Positions 1 to 7,742 of a stretch of 48,356 nt of DNA are shown piece by piece. The position numbers and the translations under genes were made by a program. The notes beneath the pieces are model-generated. The model worked only from the letters and a program-made list of their open reading frames with translations. It was not told where the DNA came from and ran no database searches. How positions within the stretch are numbered: the first letter of the stretch is position 1; each line of letters begins with the position of its first letter. The DNA comes from an uncultured Lachnospiraceae bacterium (lineage in GTDB: Bacteria > Bacillota > Clostridia > Lachnospirales > Lachnospiraceae), in assembly GCA_947630125.1 (NCBI GenBank), contig CANRGO010000006.1:1-48356 (forward strand), read 5' to 3'.

Positions 1-2
1 AT

Positions 3-500
3 AATCAACTTCAATACAATCAAAAAAAAGAGAAAACAGAAATTTTACAGCAATTATTTGGACGTATCGGAGACAATGTTTCTGTGGGTCTTCCGTTTAT
101 CTGTGATTACGGTAGAAATATTGAAATAGGAAGTAATGTATCGATTAATATGAACTGTACCTTTGTGGATTGTAATAAAATAGAAATCGGCAACCAGGTT
201 TTAATCGCATCCAATGTCCAAATCTATACAGCAACCCACCCCATTGAATTGGAAGAACGATTAACCAAAAATTGGGCCCCCACCAGTGGAGAGTATTTCT
301 GCAGGACCTATGCATTACCTGTAAAAATTGGGAATGGATGTTGGATTGGCGGTGGTGTTATTATATTACCTGGAGTTACCATAGGAGATGGAAGTGTTAT
401 TGGAGCGGGAAGTGTTGTAACAAAAGATATACCAGCTAACTGTGTTGCCGCAGGAAATCCATGTAAGGTGCTAAGAAGAATTAATGGGGAGAGTATGTGA
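3..500 (+). CDS. Maltose/galactoside O-acetyltransferase-like protein (5' partial)
   Basis: The reading frame is open from the window edge, so the true start lies upstream; the residues before position 84 fit the family's N-terminal helix. It has left-handed beta-helix hexapeptide repeats (IEIG, VKIG, VTIG, VIGAGSVV) and the catalytic-loop histidine in TATHPIE, and it ends in the usual GNPCKVLR tail. The family moves acetyl from acetyl-CoA to sugar hydroxyls as a trimer in the cytoplasm. The exact sugar cannot be told. The stop overlaps the next start (ATGA), so the two genes are probably translationally coupled. Confidence 0.9.
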   Translation, partial: NQLQYNQKKEKTEILQQLFGRIGDNVSVGLPFICDYGRNIEIGSNVSINMNCTFVDCNKIEIGNQVLIASNVQIYTATHPIELEERLTKNWAPTSGEYFCRTYALPVKIGNGCWIGGGVIILPGVTIGDGSVIGAGSVVTKDIPANCVAAGNPCKVLRRINGESM

Positions 501-958
501 TGATAAAAGTTATGTTTGTCTGTTTAGGGAATATTTGTCGATCACCTATGGCAGAATTTTTATTGAAAGATATGGTAGAAAAATTAGGGATGCAGAGAGA
601 TTTTGAGATAGCTTCTTCTGGAACTAGTAGCGAAGAATATGGGAATCCAGTTCATACGGGAACGAAAAGGCTATTAGCTGAAAAAGGAATTTCTGTTGCA
701 GGAAAATATGCAACTCAGCTTAAACGAGAAGATTATAAAAAATATGACTTTTTTCTTGCAATGGAACAGAGAAATGTAACAAGTGCTCTTCGTATATTTG
801 GAGGAGATTCAGAGAATAAGGTAGTACGTCTGCTTGATTTTACAAGCAATCCAAGAGATATTGCTGATCCATGGTATACAGGTGATTTTCAACGAACCTA
901 CGAAGATATTATGGAAGGGTTGCAATGTTTTATGGAAGCAGTGTCGGAAAATCGTTAG
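497..958 (+). CDS. Low-molecular-weight protein tyrosine phosphatase
   Basis: This 153-residue protein has the phosphatase P-loop at its N-terminus (VCLGNICRS: nucleophile Cys9, phosphate-binding Arg15) and the general-acid aspartate in the DPWYTG motif (about Asp124). Family members dephosphorylate tyrosine or arginine residues; in Firmicutes they often counteract tyrosine or arginine kinases. The length is normal and the gene appears intact. It starts inside the stop of the acetyltransferase gene. An arsenate reductase role is less likely because the three-cysteine relay seen in the gene at 1846 is absent. Confidence 0.92.
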   Translation: MMIKVMFVCLGNICRSPMAEFLLKDMVEKLGMQRDFEIASSGTSSEEYGNPVHTGTKRLLAEKGISVAGKYATQLKREDYKKYDFFLAMEQRNVTSALRIFGGDSENKVVRLLDFTSNPRDIADPWYTGDFQRTYEDIMEGLQCFMEAVSENR

Positions 959-1083
959 GCAACCACAGATTGCGTGATTTTTATCAGTTTTCAGACCCAG
1001 AGAGATTACGTATTTTAGAAGACGTAAAAGCTGGAAAGCTGCCTTTTTTACCAGAAGATTTTGATTGGAATTGTGTTCGATGA
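925..1083 (+). pseudogene. Unassigned 52-codon frame, possible gene remnant
   Basis: An ATG-initiated frame overlaps the end of the phosphatase gene in another frame and runs through the gap that follows. Its second half reads like real protein (FYQFSDPERL, AGKLPFLPEDF). There is no good ribosome-binding site. It may be the C-terminal scrap of a gene lost with the N-terminus of the ABC ATPase just downstream. I do not recognise the family, and chance is possible. Confidence 0.25.
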
Positions 1084-1348
1084 ATGCTGTTTTCACGAAA
1101 CCTTTCAAATTCGAGATATTGACCGCATGATATCGGGTGTTTATAAAAATTGGGATACAGATAAATTTACTGAATATTGTAATAAATTTAATCTAACAAA
1201 AGGAAAATGTATCAAAGACTTCTCAAGAGGTATGAAAATGAAGTTGTCCATTGCGGTTGCATTATCACATCATGCAAAACTTTTAATTCTAGATTCAGCA
1301 TCGATTGAAGAAATTATTTTATTTATGGTAAAAGGAGAAGCGTCATGA
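1061..1348 (+). pseudogene. Decayed ABC transporter ATPase (YtrB/BcrA type)
   Basis: What remains matches the middle of a YtrB-type exporter ATPase: IGIVFDE, YKNW, the ABC signature FSRGMKMKLS and Walker B LLILD. The N-terminal Walker A part is missing and no ATG is found. Directly after Walker B the frame jumps to a tail (SIEEIILFMVKGE) typical of the family's extreme C-terminus, so roughly 90-100 residues, including the catalytic glutamate and H-loop, are gone while the frame is kept. It cannot bind or hydrolyse ATP. The stop overlaps the permease start by four bases, keeping the original operon junction. Confidence 0.75.
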
Positions 1349-1776
1349 TAGGTCTGATTAGAAAGGATTTCATTAATCTTAAAAAATATGGAAAACAAAT
1401 AGGAATTATGTTAGCTGCATTTTTGGTTTTTGGTATTGCTATGAAAAGTCCGCTTTATGTTTGCTTTATGATGATGTTGTATGGAACGATGACTATTTTA
1501 ACAGCTATGGCATATGATGAAAAAGCAGACTTTGATAAGTATGCATTATGTTTACCGGTTTCCAGAAGGGACTTGGTGAAAAGCAAGTATCTCGTTTGGT
1601 TTATTATCATGTTTGGAGCATTTTCTATAAGTTCCATTACGGGAGCTGTTCTGAATCTGATTTTTGCACAAGGAAATATACCTCTTCTGGTATTTGTAGG
1701 AATTTTGCTTATCATTGCTGCAGTAAGTACTTCCTATATGAGTTCAGTTAAGATTGTTAAAAAGAAAGAATATTGA
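1345..1776 (+). pseudogene. Internally deleted ABC-2 permease (ABC2_membrane_5 type)
   Basis: The N-terminal part looks normal for the family (IRKDF, MAYDEKADFDKYALCLPVSR, then membrane segments), but the protein has 143 residues where the family normally has about 200. It ends in a tail, SSVKIVKKKEY, resembling the family's C-terminal end. The simplest reading is an in-frame internal loss of two or so membrane helices. It partners the broken ATPase upstream, so the exporter is almost certainly dead. A functional short membrane protein cannot be excluded. Confidence 0.6.
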
Positions 1777-1845
1777 CAAGTATCTATATGAATGGTATGA
1801 TTTCCCATGTAAGAAGCAAAATTTTGTTGTGAATTGGAGAAAATC

Positions 1846-2250
1846 ATGAGAAAACCCAGAGTTGCCTTTATATGTGTGCATAATTCCTGTCGTAGTCATA
1901 TTGCTGAAGCCCTTGGAAAAAAATTAGGTGCAGAAATTTTTGAAAGTTATTCTGCAGGAACAGAAACCAAACCTCAGATTAATCAGGATGCAGTTCGCTT
2001 AATGAAAGAAATTTATCAGATTGATATGGAACAAGACCAGTATTCAAAGATAATTGACGTTTTGCCAGTAATTGACATCGTAATTACTATGGGCTGTAAT
2101 GTAAATTGTCCATTTCTTCCTTGTAAACATAGAGAAGATTGGGGACTTGATGATCCTTCCGGTAAAAGTGATGATGAATTCAAAATAACAATACAAACAA
2201 TTGAAGATAAGATGAAAGATCTGATAGAAAGACTTCCATCTCTGTTATAA
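1846..2250 (+). CDS. arsC: Arsenate reductase, thioredoxin-coupled
   Basis: This 134-residue LMW-phosphatase-fold reductase turns arsenate into arsenite for export, with electrons from thioredoxin. It has the nucleophile loop ICVHNSCRS (Cys10, Arg16) and the second and third relay cysteines in MGCNVNCPFLPC, followed by WGLDDPSG. The ATG at 1846 is chosen because GGAG at 1836-1839 lies six bases upstream; an in-frame TTG at 1834 overlaps that site. No arsenite pump or ArsR regulator is nearby, so it may serve general arsenic defence with a pump encoded elsewhere. Confidence 0.9.
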   Translation: MRKPRVAFICVHNSCRSHIAEALGKKLGAEIFESYSAGTETKPQINQDAVRLMKEIYQIDMEQDQYSKIIDVLPVIDIVITMGCNVNCPFLPCKHREDWGLDDPSGKSDDEFKITIQTIEDKMKDLIERLPSLL

Positions 2251-2257
2251 TAAATAA

Positions 2258-2303
2258 CTCTCTAACAATGGCTATACAGTGTGCCTTGTTAGAGAGCTTT
2301 TTA
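2258..2303 (+). terminator. Terminator after arsC
   Basis: A perfect 11-bp stem (2258-2268 with 2286-2296) is followed by a T-rich tract. It ends the arsC transcript and runs into the 3' end of the convergent MerR gene. Confidence 0.85.
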
Positions 2304-2690
2304 TTTTTGTAAACTGGGATGGTCAATATGAAAAATACCAATTTCTTTATAATGTTCTATTTTATAATTTACAGTACTAAGGCCTTTTTCCAAAACTTTC
2401 ATTTGATCAAGAATATTTTTCTTGTGCTGTAACAATAAAGTTTTACGTTGCTCCAGTGTAGATTCACCTTCCTGACAGAGTAGCATAAATTTCTTAATAT
2501 CCTGAATGGACATTCCTGAATCTTTCAAGCAACAGACAAGTTCAATCCATTCTAAATCGATGTCAGAAAATAGACGATTTCCTTTTGGTGTCCGTTCCAG
2601 ATTAGGAAATAGGCCCTCCCTGTCATAATAACGAATAGTATGTTCGCTTAATCCCGTTTTACTTGTTACATCTTTTACTGTGTATGCCAT
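2301..2690 (-). CDS. MerR-family transcriptional regulator
   Basis: This 129-residue regulator has an N-terminal winged helix-turn-helix (TVKDVTSKTGLSEHTIRYYDREGL), a dimerising coiled coil and a short C-terminus without a metal-binding cysteine set. It resembles the AdhR/YfmP class, which senses reactive aldehydes or stress. It is divergent from the alcohol dehydrogenase at 2814, and the space between them holds a typical MerR promoter, so the dehydrogenase is its likely target. The inducer is not shown by the sequence. A single Cys pair (VCCLK) in the linker could be redox-sensitive, as in AdhR-type proteins, but this is inference. Confidence 0.9.
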   Translation of the reverse strand: MAYTVKDVTSKTGLSEHTIRYYDREGLFPNLERTPKGNRLFSDIDLEWIELVCCLKDSGMSIQDIKKFMLLCQEGESTLEQRKTLLLQHKKNILDQMKVLEKGLSTVNYKIEHYKEIGIFHIDHPSLQK

Positions 2691-2735
2691 AAAAATTCCT
2701 TTCTTCTGTTAAATTTAGAAATTTGGATATATACC

Positions 2736-2766
2736 TTGACTTTGAGTTAACTCTAGGGTCTATAAT
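2736..2766 (+). promoter_or_regulatory. MerR-type promoter/operator for the alcohol dehydrogenase
   Basis: TTGACT (2736-2741) and TATAAT (2761-2766) are 19 bp apart instead of 17. The spacer carries the palindrome GAGTTAACTC, extended as an imperfect dyad (ACTTTGAGTTAACTCTAGGGT, split: ACTTTGAGTT and AACTCTAGGGT). Overlong spacers untwisted by the activator are the hallmark of MerR control. Confidence 0.85.
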
Positions 2767-2813
2767 AAAGAAGAACTACTGCATTGTCAAGGTAAAAGAA
2801 AAGGAGTTATTGT

Positions 2814-3980
2814 ATGAATAATTTTGATTTTTGTTCACCAACCTATTTTGTATTTGGAAAAGAAAGAGAAACAGAAGCAGGACGCTATGTAAAAAAATAT
2901 GGCGGGAATAAGGTATTAATTCATTATGGTGGAGGATCTGTGGTAAAAAGCGGATTACTTGATAGGGTAAAAAAATCCCTTACAGAGGAAGGACTTAGCT
3001 TTATTGAACTTGGCGGTGTTATGCCAAATCCTAGAAGTGGACTTGTATATACTGGAGTGGAATTATGTAAAAAAGAGGGTGTAGATTTTATTCTTGCTGT
3101 TGGTGGTGGTAGCGTTATTGACTCTGCAAAAGCAATTGCCATGGGAGCTGTTTATGATGGCGATTTCTGGGATTTCTTTTCTGTAAAAAGACCAGAGAAA
3201 GCTCTTCCAGTTGGGACGATTTTAACCATTGCGGCTGCGGGAAGTGAAGGAAGCGGAGATGCTGTTATCACAAAAGAAGAAGGCATGTTGAAAAGAGGTT
3301 CTGGCGGGGATTGTTTAAGACCACGTTTTTCTATTTTAAATCCGGCATTAACACAGTCTTTACCTGCTTATCAGACCGCTTGTGGAGCAACCGATATTAT
3401 GGCTCATGTTTTTGAACGTTATTTTACCAATACAAAGGAAGTGGAGATAACTGACAGACTTTGTGAGGCTGTTCTTCTTACTATGTTAAAAGAAGTGCCA
3501 AGAGTTATTGAAGATCCAAATAATTATGAAGCAAGAGCGAATATTATGTGGGCTGGTATGGTAGCACATAATAATTTAGTTGGGGTTGGAAGAGAGCAGG
3601 ATTGGAATAGTCATGGGCTTGAACATGAATTATCAGCACTGTATGATTGTGCACACGGAGCAGGCCTTGCGGTTATTTTCCCTGCATGGATGACATATGT
3701 GCTGGATCATGATGTGCTGCGTTTTGCGCAAATGGCTACCAGGGTCTTTGGCTGTGAAATGAATTTTCAGAATCCAAAAGCTACAGCATTGGAAGGAATT
3801 TGGCGTCTTAAAAAATTCTTTACCTCAATTGGTATGCCAATTAACTTTAAAGAGTTAGGTGCCAGAGAAGAAGATATTGATTACATGGTTGAAAAGTTTG
3901 GAATAGGCATCGGTAAAACAGGTGGCTTTGTTGCACTTGACCGTGAGGCGGTTACAGCTATTTACCATTTAGCATTATAA
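2814..3980 (+). CDS. Iron-containing alcohol dehydrogenase (YqhD/BDH type)
   Basis: This 388-residue group III dehydrogenase reduces aldehydes to alcohols with NAD(P)H. It has the nucleotide-binding GGGSVIDSAKA motif and the four metal ligands in place: Asp194 and His198 (TDIMAH), His267 and His281 (HGLEHELSALYDCAHGAG). These numbers coincide with those of YqhD-type enzymes, which prefer NADPH and scavenge reactive aldehydes. The ATG has a good site (AAAGGAG) upstream. It is a single-gene transcript with its own terminator, controlled by the MerR-type promoter at 2736. The natural substrate is not known; butanal-like or short toxic aldehydes are plausible. Confidence 0.95.
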   Translation: MNNFDFCSPTYFVFGKERETEAGRYVKKYGGNKVLIHYGGGSVVKSGLLDRVKKSLTEEGLSFIELGGVMPNPRSGLVYTGVELCKKEGVDFILAVGGGSVIDSAKAIAMGAVYDGDFWDFFSVKRPEKALPVGTILTIAAAGSEGSGDAVITKEEGMLKRGSGGDCLRPRFSILNPALTQSLPAYQTACGATDIMAHVFERYFTNTKEVEITDRLCEAVLLTMLKEVPRVIEDPNNYEARANIMWAGMVAHNNLVGVGREQDWNSHGLEHELSALYDCAHGAGLAVIFPAWMTYVLDHDVLRFAQMATRVFGCEMNFQNPKATALEGIWRLKKFFTSIGMPINFKELGAREEDIDYMVEKFGIGIGKTGGFVALDREAVTAIYHLAL

Positions 3981-3989
3981 AAAACAACA

Positions 3990-4025
3990 AAAAAGCTTCT
4001 GCCTGTTTTAGGTAGAAGCTTTTTT
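3990..4025 (+). terminator. Terminator after the alcohol dehydrogenase
   Basis: An A-rich start, AGCTTCT...AGAAGCT stem and T6 run form a good intrinsic terminator; the A-tract on the left makes it usable from both directions. Confidence 0.85.
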
Positions 4026-4265
4026 ATCATTTGCCTCCTAGATATTTCTATTATGGCACTTGCTGTCATGCATATTTGGAATTATAATAGATGTTATGTT
4101 AAGAATATCAAAAAGATGAACATAAGTCTATGGCGTAAAATTGTTATTATTGCACAATATTTGCATATAAAATCTTATATACACCATATTCCAAATAAAT
4201 AAAATATTTTCATTAGATTGATGATATGATAGTCATGGTTTGAAGGAAAGAAGAGGGCATTATTA

Positions 4266-5201
4266 TTGAATACATTATTTTTCAAATATGCATTAGAAAT
4301 TGAACGTTGTGGCTCATTAACCAAAGCCTCCCAGAATTTATACATGGCTCAGCCGAATTTAAGTAAGTGTATGAAAGAATTAGAGCATACTTTAGGGTTT
4401 ACCGTATTTCAAAGGACATCCACAGGAATGCATCCCACTGAAAAAGGAAAAACCTTTTTAACGTATGCCAGAAATATTATCGAACAGCTAAATGAAATGG
4501 AACAATTGTCCAAGCAAGCCGACAATAATGCCAGTAATTTTCGTGTTTCCATTCCTAGAGGGAGTTATATTGCCAATGGATTTTCCGAATTTATTTCTGA
4601 AATTTCTGAAGGAGATGGATTCCAGATGACCATACGAGAAACCAACTCCATGCAAACCATGCAGGATGTTGCGGATGGTAAATTTAACCTTGGGGTGATT
4701 CGCTATCAAAGTAATTATGAAAATTATTTTATGGATTATTTAGCCAGTAAAAAGTTGGAACATGAGCAGATCTGGCAGTTTGAGTATTTGATTGCTATGT
4801 CAATGGAGCATCCTTTGGCAAATGAAGAAGCAATCGCCATAGAGCAATTGGAAAACTTTATCGAGATTTCACATGGAGATATTGAAATTCCATATTTATC
4901 CAAGGAGATGAATGGACAGCAAAGCAAATCAAATCAAAGAAAGATAGTTTATGTATATGATCGTGGCAGTCAGTATGATTTGCTTACCACGGTTCCCCAG
5001 ACTTACATGTGGGTTTCTCCACTTCCGGAACGATATTTGAAACTATATTCCCTGACACAAAGAGCATGTCAGGTTGAGAATAATCAGTATAAGGATGTTT
5101 TAATTTATCGGAATGACTATCAATTTTCTCAAATAGATGAGATATTTCAACGAAAGCTTTATGAATCAAAAATTGGGGTTTCTACAAGGAAATATAAATA
5201 G
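4266..5201 (+). CDS. LysR-family transcriptional regulator
   Basis: This 311-residue protein has the LysR helix-turn-helix at its N-terminus (SLTKASQNLYMAQPNLSKCMKEL) followed by an effector-binding domain of usual length. It starts with TTG; GAGGG at 4253-4257 supports this choice. Its own terminator follows, then the formate/nitrite channel gene on the same strand. Because that transporter and the antiporter follow directly, one of them may be its target, but there is no divergent gene to make the case firm. The 285-base gap upstream (3981-4265) holds no gene, only the terminator above and AT-rich sequence. Confidence 0.9.
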   Translation: MNTLFFKYALEIERCGSLTKASQNLYMAQPNLSKCMKELEHTLGFTVFQRTSTGMHPTEKGKTFLTYARNIIEQLNEMEQLSKQADNNASNFRVSIPRGSYIANGFSEFISEISEGDGFQMTIRETNSMQTMQDVADGKFNLGVIRYQSNYENYFMDYLASKKLEHEQIWQFEYLIAMSMEHPLANEEAIAIEQLENFIEISHGDIEIPYLSKEMNGQQSKSNQRKIVYVYDRGSQYDLLTTVPQTYMWVSPLPERYLKLYSLTQRACQVENNQYKDVLIYRNDYQFSQIDEIFQRKLYESKIGVSTRKYK

Positions 5202-5215
5202 GTGAAAACTATGTT

Positions 5216-5266
5216 GCAACATGGGAAATATCATATTTGATATGATACCCATGTTGCTTTTATATT
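5216..5266 (+). terminator. Long terminator after the LysR gene
   Basis: GCAACATGGG (5216-5225) pairs with CCCATGTTGC (5248-5257), and the inside continues as ATATCAT/ATATGAT, giving a nearly continuous stem of about 18 bp, followed by TTTTATATT. Confidence 0.85.
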
Positions 5267-5340
5267 AGAAAAAGGTGTTTGACTTTGTTAAAATAGGAAG
5301 GCTTATGGTATGGCGACCATTTTAATAAGGAGGAATGGAT

Positions 5341-6165
5341 ATGTTTCATTTTGATTTTCCAGAACTAAATAATAAATATAGTAGTAAAATAAATATTTCC
5401 TGGTCGAAATTAGTGGTGTTAGGAATACTTGCAGGTGCGTTTATCGCTCTTGGAGCAGCGAGTGCCAGCGCAGCGGCTCATGGGATACTAGATATGGGGG
5501 TTTCAAAAACCATTGCCGGGGTGGTGTTTCCTGTTGGATTAATTTTAATTATTTTTTTAGGTGGAGAACTTTTTACTGGAGATTGTTTGATGATACTTGG
5601 TGTTCTGGATCGTCGATATTCTATTAAAAAAATGTTTTCCACACTATTGCTGGTTTGGATCAGTAATATGTTAGGTGCAGTATTGATCGCTGTCATGGTA
5701 CATTTCAGTGGACAATTTGGTTATAACGAGGGGCTTTTGGGGGCATATTCCATCAAAGTAGCCGCATCAAAATTACATTTAAGTTTCTCTCAAGCTGTTA
5801 TATCAGGAATTCTATGTAATATCTTGGTATGTGCTGCAGTTATTATGCCATCACAGGTAAAATCGGTTACTGGGAAGCTGGGTTTGATCTTTATTCCTAT
5901 CTTTGCTTTTGTTATAGGTGGATATGAGCATTGCATTGCGAATATGTATTATATTCCTGCTGGAATGATGGCTTCCGCGAATCCCGAATATGTTCAATTG
6001 GCGATTGATCATTTTCATGTAACAACAGAATCTTTGCAATCATTTCATATTGCATCTGTACTTGTCCATAATCTACTTCCTGTAACCATTGGGAATATGA
6101 TAGGAGGAATGATTTTTGTTGGACTACCCTTATTTATGTTGAATAATAAGAAAGATGAACAATAA
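5341..6165 (+). CDS. Formate/nitrite channel family (FocA/NirC)
   Basis: A 274-residue protein with six membrane segments and FNT signatures: the early GAFIALGAA helix, GGELFTGDC, GILCNILVCAAV and the conserved pore histidine (about His197) in EHCIANMYYIPAG. Family members form pentamers that pass formate, nitrite or hydrosulfide, often as the acid. I place the start at 5341 because AGGAGG (5328-5333) is seven bases upstream; the ATG at 5335 is only one base from it. No pyruvate-formate lyase or nitrite reductase is adjacent, so the anion is open; formate is the usual one in fermenting clostridia. Confidence 0.93.
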   Translation: MFHFDFPELNNKYSSKINISWSKLVVLGILAGAFIALGAASASAAAHGILDMGVSKTIAGVVFPVGLILIIFLGGELFTGDCLMILGVLDRRYSIKKMFSTLLLVWISNMLGAVLIAVMVHFSGQFGYNEGLLGAYSIKVAASKLHLSFSQAVISGILCNILVCAAVIMPSQVKSVTGKLGLIFIPIFAFVIGGYEHCIANMYYIPAGMMASANPEYVQLAIDHFHVTTESLQSFHIASVLVHNLLPVTIGNMIGGMIFVGLPLFMLNNKKDEQ

Positions 6166-6241
6166 TTTTTTTTTTGAAAAGGGATTGTTGTAGGTATTGA
6201 CGTTGAAATCCCAAATTTGTTGTGCTAGATTGAACTATAGA

Positions 6242-6258
6242 TATCTCTACAAGAGATA
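6242..6258. promoter_or_regulatory. Perfect dyad upstream of the antiporter gene
   Basis: TATCTCT-aca-AGAGATA is a perfect 7-bp inverted repeat 35 bases before the start codon, next to an AT-only stretch (TATATAATATATATAG) that could hold the -10 box. It may be an operator or an mRNA hairpin. Confidence 0.4.
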
Positions 6259-6292
6259 CGATATATAATATATATAGAAAGAAGTGTAAGTT

Positions 6293-7537
6293 ATGAATGA
6301 TTATCAATTTATTATGGACCTTGCCATTATTTTATTAACCACAAAGGCCCTTGGACTTATTACAAAAAAATTCCGCATGCCTCAGGTAGTGGGTGCTTTA
6401 CTTGCAGGTCTGATTTTCGGACCAGCTATGTTAGGTGTGATTAGTGAAACAGAATTTATTAAAGCGGGTGCGGAAATTGGTGTTATTGTATTGATGTTTT
6501 CAGCAGGACTTGAAACAGATGTACAAGAACTTAAAAAGAGCGGAAAAGCTTCACTTGTGATTGCTTTATTTGGTGTTGCCGTTCCTTTGCTTATGGGTTA
6601 TGCAGTTGCGGCGTTCTTTAATAAACCAGGGATGATTGAATCCGATGCATCAGCGACTCTGTTTTTACAAAATATTTTTATGGGTGTGATTTTAACTGCG
6701 ACTAGTGTTAGTATCACCGTGGAAACACTAAAGGAAATGGGAAAGTTAAAGAGTAAGTCTGGGAATGCTATTCTTGGGGCTGCCATTATTGATGATATTA
6801 TTGGAATTGTTGCATTGACGATAATCACCAGTATGGCTGATACTTCTGTGAATGTTGGGGTAGTACTTTTAAAGATTGTGTTATTCTTCGTGTTTGCAGC
6901 AGTGGTTGGAGTGATCTTTTTTATTAGTTATAAGAAATGGATTGAGGTATCTAAAAAGCCAATGCATCGAGATAGCATTGTAGCTTTTGTATTTTGTTTG
7001 TTTATGGCGTTTGTTGCAGAACACTTTTTTGGTGTGGCTGACATTACAGGTGCCTTTATTGCAGGTTTGATTTTTTCTATGACACAGAGATCAACTTATC
7101 TTGCATCCAAATTTGAAGTGTTATCTTACCTATATGTATCACCGTTGTTTTTTGCCAGCATTGGTCTTCAGGTTGTAATTCCTGAAATGGATGGTAAAAT
7201 TATTGCATTTTCGGTTATTATAGTTCTTGTAGCCTTGATTTCCAAGGTAGTAGGGTGTGGAGTGGGTGCAAAGTTATGCAAGTATCAGAATTTCCAATGT
7301 ATCCGAATTGGGTTTGGTATGATTTCCAGAGGTGAAGTTGCCTTGATTGTAGCAGCAAAAGGAGCAGCACTTGGCCTTATGGGCTCCAATTTTATCGGAC
7401 CAATTGTTATCATGGTAGTAATCACCACGATTCTAACTCCAATTTTTCTGAAAATTGTTTTTCATAGAGGACCAGAACTTGAAATGTCAGAAAGTAATTT
7501 GTCGGAGACGTTTGTTGAAATGGATATGAATCGATAA
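6293..7537 (+). CDS. Cation/proton antiporter of the CPA2 (Kef/NapA) family
   Basis: A 414-residue membrane protein with about twelve or thirteen segments. It has the Asp-Asp pair of electrogenic CPA2 exchangers (AIIDDIIGI, Asp167-Asp168), GAFIAGLIFS and a C-terminal RGEVALIVA stretch. There is no RCK/TrkA_N domain, so it is an antiporter of NapA/GerN type rather than a ligand-gated KefC. It would export Na+ or K+ against protons and take part in pH and salt balance. It stands alone with its own terminator at 7552. The preceding gene is a formate channel; a shared role in coping with fermentation acid is only inference. Confidence 0.9.
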   Translation: MNDYQFIMDLAIILLTTKALGLITKKFRMPQVVGALLAGLIFGPAMLGVISETEFIKAGAEIGVIVLMFSAGLETDVQELKKSGKASLVIALFGVAVPLLMGYAVAAFFNKPGMIESDASATLFLQNIFMGVILTATSVSITVETLKEMGKLKSKSGNAILGAAIIDDIIGIVALTIITSMADTSVNVGVVLLKIVLFFVFAAVVGVIFFISYKKWIEVSKKPMHRDSIVAFVFCLFMAFVAEHFFGVADITGAFIAGLIFSMTQRSTYLASKFEVLSYLYVSPLFFASIGLQVVIPEMDGKIIAFSVIIVLVALISKVVGCGVGAKLCKYQNFQCIRIGFGMISRGEVALIVAAKGAALGLMGSNFIGPIVIMVVITTILTPIFLKIVFHRGPELEMSESNLSETFVEMDMNR

Positions 7538-7551
7538 TCAATAAAAGAATG

Positions 7552-7587
7552 AGACTTCATCACAAATGTGGATGAAGTCTTTTTTTG
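7552..7587 (+). terminator. Terminator after the antiporter
   Basis: AGACTTCATC (7552-7561) pairs perfectly with GATGAAGTCT (7571-7580), followed by T7. Confidence 0.92.
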
Positions 7588-7742
7588 TGAAAATTTAGTT
7601 TCAAAAAAAACTTTAATGAAAATTTACTTTCCATTTACCTGTTGCTGATAGTTGTCTTTACATTACATTTTGTATACTAAGAAAGTAGTAATTACATTTG
7701 ATAAAAAGATGAGGGTGTCAGAAATGACAGAATGGAGGAATC

